Shown: piece by piece, positions 1 through 6,124 of the stretch
Numbering within the stretch: the first letter of the stretch is position 1
Layout: every line of letters begins with the position of its first letter
NCBI GenBank assembly: GCA_900555105.1
Contig: USJP01000021.1
Coordinates: 1 to 11,160, forward strand
Origin: an uncultured Coriobacteriaceae bacterium
Lineage (GTDB): Bacteria > Actinomycetota > Coriobacteriia > Coriobacteriales > UMGS124
Direction: 5' to 3'
Length of the DNA stretch: 11,160 nt
Program-made: the position numbers and the translations under genes
The notes under the pieces: generated by a model
What the model was told of the DNA's origin: nothing
The model's database searches: none
What the model saw: only the letters and a program-made list of their open reading frames with translations

Positions 1-240
1 ATGTCTTAGCCCGGCTCCTTGCGCAGCCTTTGCCCTTTTGCCGTGCTTTGACCTCCGAAAGGGGACTTTGAGGCATCCCTGGTCACTCTTTGGGGCGTCT
101 GAGGGTGCGGTTGAGGCCCCTGCTGGCGGCGTCCCCTGGCCGTTCGGATTCGAATTCTGCCTACTGCGGCTGTTCGACGCTTGCATGAAGGGCATCTGGG
201 TTCTTGCCTGTGAGCCATACGCCTTGGCTGGTTCCACTCA
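1..240. other. GC-rich stretch without a convincing gene; possible dispersed repeat
   Basis: No convincing gene is visible. Open frames exist on both strands (a 70-codon plus-strand frame starting at a TTG near 38, and a minus-strand frame running through 6-635). The minus frame is antisense to the S-component gene, both have low-complexity translations rich in Arg/Pro/Gln or Trp/Gly, and neither has a good ribosome-binding site. The stretch has several short G-rich/C-rich complementary blocks, for example around 52-63 and 93-137. Its minus-strand translation gives me a vague memory of short hypothetical proteins scattered in Collinsella genomes. That is recollection only and cannot be verified here. 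It may also contain the 3' flank of an upstream gene. Confidence 0.35.
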
Positions 241-251
241 ATCGTTGTGAC

Positions 252-306
252 ATCAATTGTTTGATAGCGGAGTTCAACCGTGTGAACAGTTGGTGATCTG
301 ACTGTT
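252..306. promoter_or_regulatory. Three consecutive short dyads upstream of the ECF operon promoter
   Basis: Three inverted repeats are visible in 55 bases: ATCAA/TTGAT (252-256 and 261-265), GTTCA/TGAAC (272-276 and 283-287) and AACAGT/ACTGTT (285-290 and 301-306). They lie 18-70 bases upstream of the predicted -35 box at 324. They could be operator half-sites for an activator or repressor. If transcription begins further upstream, they could be leader RNA hairpins. No known operator consensus is recognised, and short dyads in AT-richer DNA arise by chance. Confidence 0.3.
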
Positions 307-323
307 AATGCCGGTTTAAACGC

Positions 324-353
324 TTTACACATATCCTTCGCAGAGTCTACACT
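324..353 (+). promoter_or_regulatory. Sigma70-type promoter for the ECF operon
   Basis: TTTACA (324-329, five of six matches to TTGACA) is separated by 18 bases from TACACT (348-353, four of six matches to TATAAT). Transcription would start near 360 and leave a leader of about 69 bases before the chosen start codon at 429. It is the best -35/-10 pair I see upstream of the S-component gene. Confidence 0.5.
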
Positions 354-428
354 TTCCGCGTCTTTATGACGGCTGTCAGGAGCCCCAAAAAGAGGGTGGC
401 CACAGTTACAAAAGAAGAGGTGTTTTCT

Positions 429-1001
429 ATGGCTGAGAAGCGTACTGTTGTCGTAGACGAGCGCAAGGACGGCCTTGCAATTCAGGATTTGATTCTGATT
501 GCAGTTTTGATTGCCGCAGGTGCGGTGTTGAAGCTTACGGTTTCGAGCTTTCTTACGTTTGCGGGCATGAAGCCCAATTTTATGATTGCCATGTATTGCA
601 TCGCAATCATCCTCACTCGACCCAATCTTATTCAATCTGCTTGCATTGGCTTGCTAGTGGGACTTGTTTCGCAAATCCCGCTGCTTAATGCTACCCCGCT
701 GGTGAATTTTGCCTCCGAGCTGGTAGGTGCTGTTGTTTGCTGCTTGCTCGTGACCATCTTTTCGCGCGTTGCTTCTCGCAACTCTCTTGTTCAGAATGTG
801 GCAGTTCCTGCAGTTATTACCTTTGTGTCTACCATTTTCTCTGGGTACACCTTTGCCATGATCGTAGGCGTTACTGTGAGCGGCCTTGAGCCTATGGCAG
901 TCTTCGGCGTCTATGCCGTCATGGTTCTTGGTACCGCTGCCATGAACTGTGTTGTTGCCGCCATTCTCGTTCCGGTTCTCCGCAAGGTTCTGAAGAAGTA
1001 G
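429..1001 (+). CDS. ECF transporter S component, TrpP-like (probable tryptophan-type substrate-binding subunit)
   Basis: Integral membrane protein of 190 residues with five to six hydrophobic segments (about 18-38, 50-63, 66-85, 92-112, 124-150 and 155-183), the size and topology of ECF S components. The G-M-K-P-N motif at residues 46-50, followed by a hydrophobic helix, resembles the GMKPD segment of the TrpP (YhaG) tryptophan transporter family, so tryptophan or a related compound is the likely substrate (inference). It would capture substrate and dock onto EcfT. The chosen start is ATG 429, preceded at good distance by AGAAGAGG (413-420). An in-frame ATG at 366 would add 21 polar residues, lacks a clear ribosome-binding site and lies only about 6 bases after the predicted transcription start. 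The genes for EcfA1, EcfA2 and EcfT follow on the same strand, making this a dedicated group I ECF system. Substrate assignment is moderate; the S-component call is firm. Confidence 0.8.
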   Translation: MAEKRTVVVDERKDGLAIQDLILIAVLIAAGAVLKLTVSSFLTFAGMKPNFMIAMYCIAIILTRPNLIQSACIGLLVGLVSQIPLLNATPLVNFASELVGAVVCCLLVTIFSRVASRNSLVQNVAVPAVITFVSTIFSGYTFAMIVGVTVSGLEPMAVFGVYAVMVLGTAAMNCVVAAILVPVLRKVLKK

Positions 1002-1033
1002 TCTCCACTTCTGTTGGTATCGCCTTTAGTGAC

Positions 1034-1080
1034 TGGTCCTTTGTTTTGGGACCGAAGCCCGATGGGTTTCGGTCCCTTAT
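1034..1080 (+). promoter_or_regulatory. Attenuator-like competing hairpins between the S component and ecfA1
   Basis: Segment 2 (GGGACCGAAGCCC, 1048-1060) can pair with segment 3 (GGGTTTCGGTCCC, 1064-1076) as a 13-base-pair stem with one G-T pair and a 3-base loop. It is followed by TTATCT, a poor U-tract. Segment 1 (GGTCCT, 1035-1040) can instead pair with the 5' end of segment 2 (1048-1053) across a 7-base loop. The two structures exclude each other, as in attenuators. The simplest role is a leaky terminator or processing stem that makes the S component in excess over the ATPase/EcfT module. A regulated switch is possible. ecfA1 has its own ribosome-binding site at 1099-1103. Confidence 0.5.
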
Positions 1081-1108
1081 CTGACGCAGCCCCTTACCTG
1101 GAGACATC

Positions 1109-1948
1109 ATGATTGATATTCAAGACTTGGCGTTTTGCTACAAGGGTTCAGATGCCCCTACGATACATGATATCACGCTTCAAATTCCAGACGGCACCTT
1201 TGTGGGGGTCACAGGAGCAGCAGGATCGGGCAAGACTACGTTTACTTGCGCTCTCAATGGAATCGTCCCTCATTGCTACGAAGGCGATTTTTACGGTGCG
1301 GTATGTGTCTGCGGCCTCGACACGGTGCAGACGCGGCTGACGGACATTTCCAGGCTTGTCGGCAGTGTCTGCCAAGACGTGGACAGCCAGATGGTCTCGT
1401 CTGTTGTGGAAGACGAGATGCTCTATGGGCTTGAGAATTTTTCTGTGCCGAGGGAAGAGATTCCTTCCCGGGTACAGGAAGCCTTGGCTGATATGGGCAT
1501 CGAGGATCTGAAGGATAGGACCATTGCAAGTTTGTCTGGTGGGCAGAAGCAAAAAGTTGCTATTGCCTCAATTCTCGCCATGCGACCTCAGGTGTTTGTT
1601 CTTGATGAGCCCACGGCAGAGCTCGACCCTGCCAGCTCCCGCAACGTCTTTGAGCTGCTTCGACACGCCGCTGTCAAGTATGCATCGACCGTTATTGTCG
1701 TTGAGCAGAAGTTCGCCCTTCTGAGTGAGTTTTGCGACATGCTTCTCATCATGGAGGGGGGCACGGTGAAGTTTCAAGGTGCCCCGAGTGATGTTCTCGC
1801 GCATTCGAATGAGTTGCTTGCGATGGGGGTCAACGTGCCTCGTTCAACCACGCTCGTGAATGCGCTCAAGGCCAAGGGGCTATACAGCGGTCCGGCTGTA
1901 AGCACTGTTCCCCAGGCTGTCGAGGTATGCGAGGGGGCATTGCGATGA
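1109..1948 (+). CDS. ecfA1: ECF transporter ATPase EcfA1 with Gln in place of the H-loop His
   Basis: Cytoplasmic ABC ATPase of 279 residues that pairs with EcfA2 to power the ECF transporter. Visible motifs: Walker A GAAGSGKTT (36-44), Q-loop Gln89, a canonical LSGGQ signature (142-146), Walker B VFVLDEP (162-168) with catalytic Glu167, and the D-loop region around ELD (171-173). The switch position, where the family has His after V-E (VEH), reads V-E-Q: Gln200, codon CAG at 1706-1708. The loss of the H-loop His suggests that the ATP site built from this subunit's Walker motifs is weakly hydrolytic. ATG 1109 is preceded by GGAG (1100-1103). The stop overlaps the ecfA2 start (ATGA). A1/A2 naming follows gene order and is interchangeable; membership of the ECF ATPase family is firm. 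Confidence 0.9.
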   Translation: MIDIQDLAFCYKGSDAPTIHDITLQIPDGTFVGVTGAAGSGKTTFTCALNGIVPHCYEGDFYGAVCVCGLDTVQTRLTDISRLVGSVCQDVDSQMVSSVVEDEMLYGLENFSVPREEIPSRVQEALADMGIEDLKDRTIASLSGGQKQKVAIASILAMRPQVFVLDEPTAELDPASSRNVFELLRHAAVKYASTVIVVEQKFALLSEFCDMLLIMEGGTVKFQGAPSDVLAHSNELLAMGVNVPRSTTLVNALKAKGLYSGPAVSTVPQAVEVCEGALR

Positions 1949-2790
1949 TCGAGTTTCAGCATGTGACCGCAGGGTACGCTGACGGCTCTGCTGTTGTGCG
2001 TGATGTTTCTTTTCGCATTGAGAAAGGGGAGTTTGTCTCTTTCGTCGGAACGAATGGCGCTGGTAAATCGACAACTATGCGCCTGTGCAACGGTCTTCTT
2101 AAGCCGACGACGGGTTCAGTGTTCCTTGATGGGACCGCGACAACCGAATTGAAAACGAGCCAGATTGCACGTAGGGCGGGATTTCTCTTCCAGAACCCTG
2201 ACCGGCAGATTTGCAACGCAACCGTGCGCGACGAGCTTCTCTTTAATTTCAAGGTGCAAGGTGCCGACATGGGCCAAGCGCAACGGAAGGTCGACGACAT
2301 TGTCGAGCGTTTTGGGTTTGATCCTCTTGCCGATCCCTTTTTATTGAACAGAGGCACACGTCAGCTTCTGGCATTGGCTTCCGTTGTCGTGTGTGAATCG
2401 GAAGTGCTCTTGCTCGACGAGCCTACCACAGGTCTGGACTTTCGCGAGTGTCTCAAGGTCATGGACTACGTTCGTGAGCTCAACGAGAAGCGCGGCACGA
2501 CGGCCGTCATGGTGTGTCATGACATGGAGGTCGTGGCAGATTATGCCAAGCGACTTATTGTGATGACTGCTGGACGCGTTGTGGCTGATGGGGCGACGTT
2601 TGAGGTCCTGCGTGATCGAGAAAGCCTGGAGCAAGCCGATGTCATACCTCCCCAGGTGGTGGAGATATCCACGAGGCTTGTCGAGCGCAACTCGTCCCTG
2701 GCACTGGGCCCCGTTGCATGTGCGAATACGCTCGACGAGCTGACCAGCGCGCTTGTTGGGCTCGCGGAATCAAAAGAGAGGGTGATGTGA
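1945..2790 (+). CDS. ecfA2: ECF transporter ATPase EcfA2 with degenerate ABC signature
   Basis: Second ABC ATPase of the ECF module, 281 residues. Walker A GTNGAGKST (35-43), Q-loop Gln83 followed by NPDRQ, Walker B VLLLDEP (154-160) with Glu159, and an intact H-loop His192 (CHD). The signature expected as LSGGQ(R/K)Q reads L-N-R-G-T-R-Q (134-140; 2344-2364), losing the Ser that contacts ATP gamma-phosphate and one Gly. It looks derived from the LSKGxRQ variant found in some ECF ATPases (recollection). In an ABC dimer this signature faces the EcfA1 Walker site, the same site that lacks the H-loop His. ATG 1945 is chosen because GAGGGGG (1931-1937) lies 7 bases upstream and it overlaps the ecfA1 stop by four bases. 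An in-frame ATG at 1927 would add six residues. Confidence 0.9.
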   Translation: MIEFQHVTAGYADGSAVVRDVSFRIEKGEFVSFVGTNGAGKSTTMRLCNGLLKPTTGSVFLDGTATTELKTSQIARRAGFLFQNPDRQICNATVRDELLFNFKVQGADMGQAQRKVDDIVERFGFDPLADPFLLNRGTRQLLALASVVVCESEVLLLDEPTTGLDFRECLKVMDYVRELNEKRGTTAVMVCHDMEVVADYAKRLIVMTAGRVVADGATFEVLRDRESLEQADVIPPQVVEISTRLVERNSSLALGPVACANTLDELTSALVGLAESKERVM

Positions 2791-2791
2791 G

Positions 2792-3559
2792 ATGAAGGGC
2801 TTCCTGGAGTACGTGCCGGGCGATAGCTTTCTTCATGCCATGAACCCCGTGGTGAAGCTCCTTTGTGCCTTCATTATTGCAATCGCTTGCTTTGTCACGA
2901 CAAACCCGCTTGTGTTGGCGCGCGTGTTGGTGCTCGACGTGGTTTTGGCCCAACAGTGCCGTTTGATGGAGCAAGCATGGGGGCTTGCAAAAGCTGTTGC
3001 CGGCTTCTCGATCATCTTGGCGCTCATCGCTCTTCTCTTTACGCCACAAGGCGATATGCTTGTTGCATTGCCATGGGGTTACATTGGCACTCAGAGCGTT
3101 TTTAATGCCTGCATGGTGGTATTGCGCCTGGTTGCCTGTGCGGTTCCGCTCTTCTTGGTGTTCTATGTGACGAAGCTTACGGACCTGTCCAACGCGCTCG
3201 TTGAGAACCTTGGCATACTTTACAAGTACGCCTTCGTGTTCATGTCGTGCGTGCGGTTCATCCCTGTGTTCATGAACGACATGGCGGCAATCATGGAGGC
3301 TCAGACTGCGCGTGGCGTTGAGTTTGATGGTGGACTTGTCAAGCGTGTGAGGCTCATGGTTCCGCTGTGCGTGCCGCTTTTGGTGAGCTCGGTGCGTAAG
3401 ACCAACTCCTCTGCCATCGCTGCTGAAGTGAGGGGCTTTTACCTGCGCGGACGCGATTCGGCGTTCAAGCACTATGCTGTCGGTGGCTTTGATTGGGTAA
3501 GTATTGCATTCTGCGTCGTGCTTTTGGTTCTTGCAATTGTTCAGAGGGTAATGCTCTAG
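2792..3559 (+). CDS. ecfT: ECF transporter transmembrane coupling protein EcfT
   Basis: Membrane scaffold of 255 residues that links the EcfA1/EcfA2 dimer to the S component. The N-terminal D-S-x-x-H-x-M-N-P-x-x-K segment (11-22) is typical of the CbiQ/EcfT family. Hydrophobic segments lie at about 20-37, 40-54, 68-84, 103-126 and 234-254. The cytoplasmic coupling helices that insert into the ATPases carry an Ala-Arg-Gly motif at 173-175 (QTARGVEF) and a second x-R-x motif at 212-216 (EVRGF), where Val replaces the usual Ala. ATG 2792 follows the ecfA2 stop by one base, with AGAGAGG (2775-2781) as ribosome-binding site, so translation is probably coupled. It is the last protein gene of the operon; a tRNA gene begins 28 bases after its stop. 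Confidence 0.92.
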   Translation: MKGFLEYVPGDSFLHAMNPVVKLLCAFIIAIACFVTTNPLVLARVLVLDVVLAQQCRLMEQAWGLAKAVAGFSIILALIALLFTPQGDMLVALPWGYIGTQSVFNACMVVLRLVACAVPLFLVFYVTKLTDLSNALVENLGILYKYAFVFMSCVRFIPVFMNDMAAIMEAQTARGVEFDGGLVKRVRLMVPLCVPLLVSSVRKTNSSAIAAEVRGFYLRGRDSAFKHYAVGGFDWVSIAFCVVLLVLAIVQRVML

Positions 3560-3564
3560 AGACG

Positions 3565-3573
3565 TGCTATACT
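3565..3573 (+). promoter_or_regulatory. Extended -10 promoter of the tRNA-Arg gene
   Basis: TGCTATACT (3565-3573) is an extended -10 element (TGn followed by TATACT, five of six matches), ending 14 bases before the mature tRNA 5' end. No good -35 box is visible at the right distance, since the region overlaps the 3' end of ecfT. Extended -10 promoters can work without one. The tRNA may also be read through from the ECF operon. Confidence 0.5.
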
Positions 3574-3587
3574 AACCGAACTGATTT

Positions 3588-3663
3588 GCCTTCGTAGCTC
3601 AGGGGATAGAGCACCGCTCTCCTAAAGCGGGTGTCGGCCGTTCGAATCGGCCCGGGGGCACCA
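3588..3663 (+). tRNA. tRNA-Arg, anticodon CCT
   Basis: A complete cloverleaf of 76 bases can be folded by eye. Acceptor arm 3588-3594 pairs with 3653-3659 (two G-T pairs). The D-arm is GCTC...GAGC. The anticodon stem CCGCT/AGCGG (3614-3618 and 3626-3630) encloses loop CTCCTAA with anticodon CCT at 3621-3623. The T-loop is TTCGAAT. The discriminator is A3660 and the CCA end is encoded (3661-3663). It decodes AGG arginine codons, which are rare in GC-rich actinobacteria. It sits between ecfT and a strong terminator. Confidence 0.95.
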
Positions 3664-3672
3664 GGAAAATAC

Positions 3673-3710
3673 CAGGCCAGGGGGTAGAACCTCCTGGCCT
3701 GTTTTTGTTT
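3673..3710 (+). terminator. Rho-independent terminator after tRNA-Arg
   Basis: CAGGCCAGG (3673-3681) pairs perfectly with CCTGGCCTG (3693-3701). Three more pairs (one G-T) extend the stem to 12 base pairs with a TAGAA loop. TTTTTGTTT follows (3702-3710). It would end the tRNA transcript and any read-through from the ECF operon, and faces the convergent minus-strand operon. Confidence 0.9.
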
Positions 3711-3767
3711 AGGCCGGCTGTTCGCTTCTCGTGCCGTAGCTATGCCGCAAACTTTCATCTCCGCAAT
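3711..3767. other. Spacer between two convergent terminators
   Basis: These 57 bases separate the plus-strand terminator from the minus-strand one. No open frame, RNA fold or repeat is evident. It is simply the boundary between converging transcription units. Confidence 0.6.
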
Positions 3768-3804
3768 GAAAAAGCCCCGCTGCAGCTTTGGCTGCAACGG
3801 GGCT
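3768..3804 (-). terminator. Rho-independent terminator of the fha-pstP-rodA/pbpA-pknB operon
   Basis: On the minus strand, AGCCCCGTTGCAGC (3804 to 3791) pairs with GCTGCAGCGGGGCT (3786 to 3773), 14 positions with one mismatch around a CAAA loop. The downstream arm runs directly into a T-run, seen as AAAAA at 3769-3773 on the plus strand. It lies about 30 bases beyond the pknB stop codon. Confidence 0.9.
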
Positions 3805-3834
3805 GAGGCGTTCTTGGCTTGGCTGGATGCGGGC

Positions 3835-6081
3835 TTATTCCGTTCCGCTGCCCGTGTCATCGTAGGAGACGTCGCCATAGACATAGAGCGTGATGGTCGT
3901 GCCGGCATCCACCGTGGTGTTCGCAGGGCTCATGGAGTACACCTGGCCCACCAGGTCGGAGGAGGGGGCAGCATCGCCGGTGACCACGCTGTAGTACAAA
4001 CCGAGCGAGTCGAGCGTGTTTTCGACAGTGCCAAGATCACCGGTGTAGGAGCCAATCGTGACGCTTGGCGTGGGGGCCGTGTAGGTGCCGTAGTAGTACA
4101 GGTTGACCGTGGAGCCCTTGGCAACTGAGGTGTTGTGGGGATCGGTGCCGGCGCACTTGCCGCTCTGCTCGGCGCTGTCGGGGGTCTGCTCGATGAGGTT
4201 GACCGTGAGACCGAGACCCTCAAGAGTGCTCTTCACTGAGTTGTAGTCCTGACCCACATAGCTGTCGATCTGCACAGCGTTGGGGTCCTTGCCCTGGCTG
4301 ATGTAAATCACAACAGTGTCGCCCTGCTTGACCGTTGTACCAGCGACGGGGTCCGTCCAGAGGACGAGACCTTCAGCAAGATCGTCACTGTAGGTGCGCT
4401 GCTCCTCGTAGGATACCTTGGCTTCCTTCAGGGCTGCCTCAACGTCGGTGTAGTTCCAGCCGTAGTAGTTGTCGAGCGTGAACGTCTGACTGCCCTTGCT
4501 CAGGCCATACGTGACCGTGGAGCCCTTGGCGATTGACTTGTTGGCAGGGCTGAAGGTCACAATCGTGCCTTCGGCGTAGTCGTTGCTATATGCGTCGAGC
4601 GTTGCGTCGTGGCTCAGCTTGAGGCCTGCGGCGCTAATCAGCGTATTGGCTTCCTCGGGGGTCTTGCCGCGAATGTCGTCGAAGGTCACGAGGTCGGTGC
4701 CGCCGCTGATGACGAGGTTGACGGCGGTTCCGGCGTCGACCTCGGTGCCTGCGGCAACGGACTGCGAGATGACCTTGCCCTTGGAGACGGTGCTGGACAT
4801 TTCCGTCGTGATGAGGCCGAGCTTGAGGCCGTTGCTCTCAAGCTTGTTCTTCGCCTCGGCCTGCGTGAGGTTCTGTACGGTGGGAACGCTCTTCTTCTCG
4901 ACCTTCGTGGTGATGGTCGCATTGTCGCCGGGCGTGCCGGGGTTGTTTGTCGAGCAGCTGTTGAGGGCAACAACGGCAACGACGATCAGTACGATGAGAA
5001 CGATGACAACGGCGGCAATGGCGATGCCGGTGGACTTGCTCGTGTTCTCGGCGCGCTCGAGACGCCTGTCTTCGCGCTGCATGGCGGCGCGGCGATCGTT
5101 GGGGGTAGTGGTGCGCTCCATGCGCGCCGTGCGGGAAGGACCCTGCTGCATGACTGTCATGTTGGGGTTCGAGCGCATGACGTTGGTCTGGCTCGCCGTG
5201 GGAAGGGAGCGCGTCGCAGCCGGGCCGAAGCCGGGGATGTTGACCGGGTTGCCCTGGATGAACGAGTTGAGCGCATGGCGCAGCTCGTCGGCGGTCTGGA
5301 AACGCTGGGCGGGGTCCTTGCGCAGCAGGCACATGATGATGGCCTCGAGCGCAGGGTCGAGGTTGGGGTTGATGCTGCGCGGCGGCACAGGCTGCTCGTT
5401 GACCTGCTTGAGCGCCACGCTCACGGCATCATCGCCCTCAAAGGGAAGACGGCCGGTGGCAGCCTCGTACATCACGACGCCCAACGAGTAGAGGTCGCTT
5501 GTGGGGCCGAGGTCCTTGCCTTGGGCCTGCTCGGGGGAGACGTAGTGGGCGGTGCCGAGCACGGAGTTGGTCTGAGTGAGATGGGAGTTCTTGGCGCGTG
5601 CGATGCCGAAGTCCATGACCTTGGCGTCGCCGTTGGGCAGAATCATGATGTTTTGCGGCTTGATGTCGCGGTGAATGATCTCATGGGAGTGCGCGACTGC
5701 CAGGGCGGAGCATACCTGGGCGCCGATCTGTGCGACCTTCTTGGGTGCCAGCGCGCCATGGGAGCGGATGCCGCTCTTGAGGTCGGTGCCGCGCAGGTAT
5801 TCCATGACGATGAAGTAGGTGCCTGTTGCCTCGTCGCGGCCCCAGTCATAGACCTGCACGATGTAGGGGTTCTGAAGTGCCGCTGCGGCGCGCGCCTCCT
5901 GACGGAAGCGCTGTGCGAACGCAGGGTCGCTGGCATATTGGGGCAGCATGACCTTGATGGCCACCTGACGGTCGAGTGTGGAGTCGACGCCACGGTATAC
6001 CGTGGCCATGCCGCCGGTGCCCACCTGCGACTGCACTATGTATCTGTTTCCAAAGACTGTTCCGTTAGCGATGCCGGACAT
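3835..6081 (-). CDS. pknB: Serine/threonine protein kinase PknB with five PASTA repeats
   Basis: Single-pass membrane kinase of 748 residues that phosphorylates wall-synthesis and division proteins and senses peptidoglycan fragments or lipid II outside the cell. Kinase domain about 12-275: Gly-loop GTGGMATVY (21-29), Lys43, HRDIKPQN (137-144, catalytic Asp139), DFG (157-159) and an activation loop with T169-Q-T171 followed by GTAHYVSPEQ, matching the autophosphorylated TxT of mycobacterial PknB. A basic, Thr-rich linker (285-350) precedes the membrane span (352-373). Five PASTA repeats follow (about 398-460, 464-530, 533-597, 603-665, 674-736); repeats 2-5 lack the usual V-P opening. The start is placed at ATG 6081 because GGGAG lies 8 bases upstream. 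An in-frame ATG at 6096 would add five residues but lacks a good ribosome-binding site. Last gene of the minus-strand operon, 43 bases after the SEDS-PBP fusion. Confidence 0.95.
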   Translation of the reverse strand: MSGIANGTVFGNRYIVQSQVGTGGMATVYRGVDSTLDRQVAIKVMLPQYASDPAFAQRFRQEARAAAALQNPYIVQVYDWGRDEATGTYFIVMEYLRGTDLKSGIRSHGALAPKKVAQIGAQVCSALAVAHSHEIIHRDIKPQNIMILPNGDAKVMDFGIARAKNSHLTQTNSVLGTAHYVSPEQAQGKDLGPTSDLYSLGVVMYEAATGRLPFEGDDAVSVALKQVNEQPVPPRSINPNLDPALEAIIMCLLRKDPAQRFQTADELRHALNSFIQGNPVNIPGFGPAATRSLPTASQTNVMRSNPNMTVMQQGPSRTARMERTTTPNDRRAAMQREDRRLERAENTSKSTGIAIAAVVIVLIVLIVVAVVALNSCSTNNPGTPGDNATITTKVEKKSVPTVQNLTQAEAKNKLESNGLKLGLITTEMSSTVSKGKVISQSVAAGTEVDAGTAVNLVISGGTDLVTFDDIRGKTPEEANTLISAAGLKLSHDATLDAYSNDYAEGTIVTFSPANKSIAKGSTVTYGLSKGSQTFTLDNYYGWNYTDVEAALKEAKVSYEEQRTYSDDLAEGLVLWTDPVAGTTVKQGDTVVIYISQGKDPNAVQIDSYVGQDYNSVKSTLEGLGLTVNLIEQTPDSAEQSGKCAGTDPHNTSVAKGSTVNLYYYGTYTAPTPSVTIGSYTGDLGTVENTLDSLGLYYSVVTGDAAPSSDLVGQVYSMSPANTTVDAGTTITLYVYGDVSYDDTGSGTE

Positions 6082-6117
6082 TCTCAGCGCTCCCATCCAT
6101 CAAAGTGTTCGACATTC

Positions 6118-6123
6118 ATAATA
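6118..6123 (-). promoter_or_regulatory. Possible -10 box ahead of pknB
   Basis: TATTAT on the minus strand (five of six matches) lies in the gap between the SEDS-PBP fusion and pknB, which is wider than the other junctions of the operon. No good -35 box is seen 16-19 bases upstream, so an internal promoter is only a possibility. Confidence 0.22.
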
Positions 6124-6124
6124 T

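Noticed and set aside
6..635. Minus-strand open frame of about 209 codons over the S-component upstream region
   Set aside because: It runs antisense into the S-component gene and across the predicted promoter. The product is Arg/Gln/His-rich without domains and no ribosome-binding site is seen.
2642..3472. Minus-strand open frame of about 276 codons opposite ecfA2/ecfT
   Set aside because: His/Arg-rich shadow of the ecfT coding strand. EcfT motifs are clear on the plus strand.
3588..3663. tRNA-Arg as an integration (att) site
   Set aside because: No duplicate of the tRNA 3' end and no integrase gene were seen in the window. The tRNA is flanked by ordinary operons.
4950..4970. Lipobox-like Cys just after the PknB membrane span (residue 376)
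   Set aside because: The residues L-N-S-C do not fit a good lipobox, and the span is internal, after a kinase domain, so signal peptidase II processing is unlikely.
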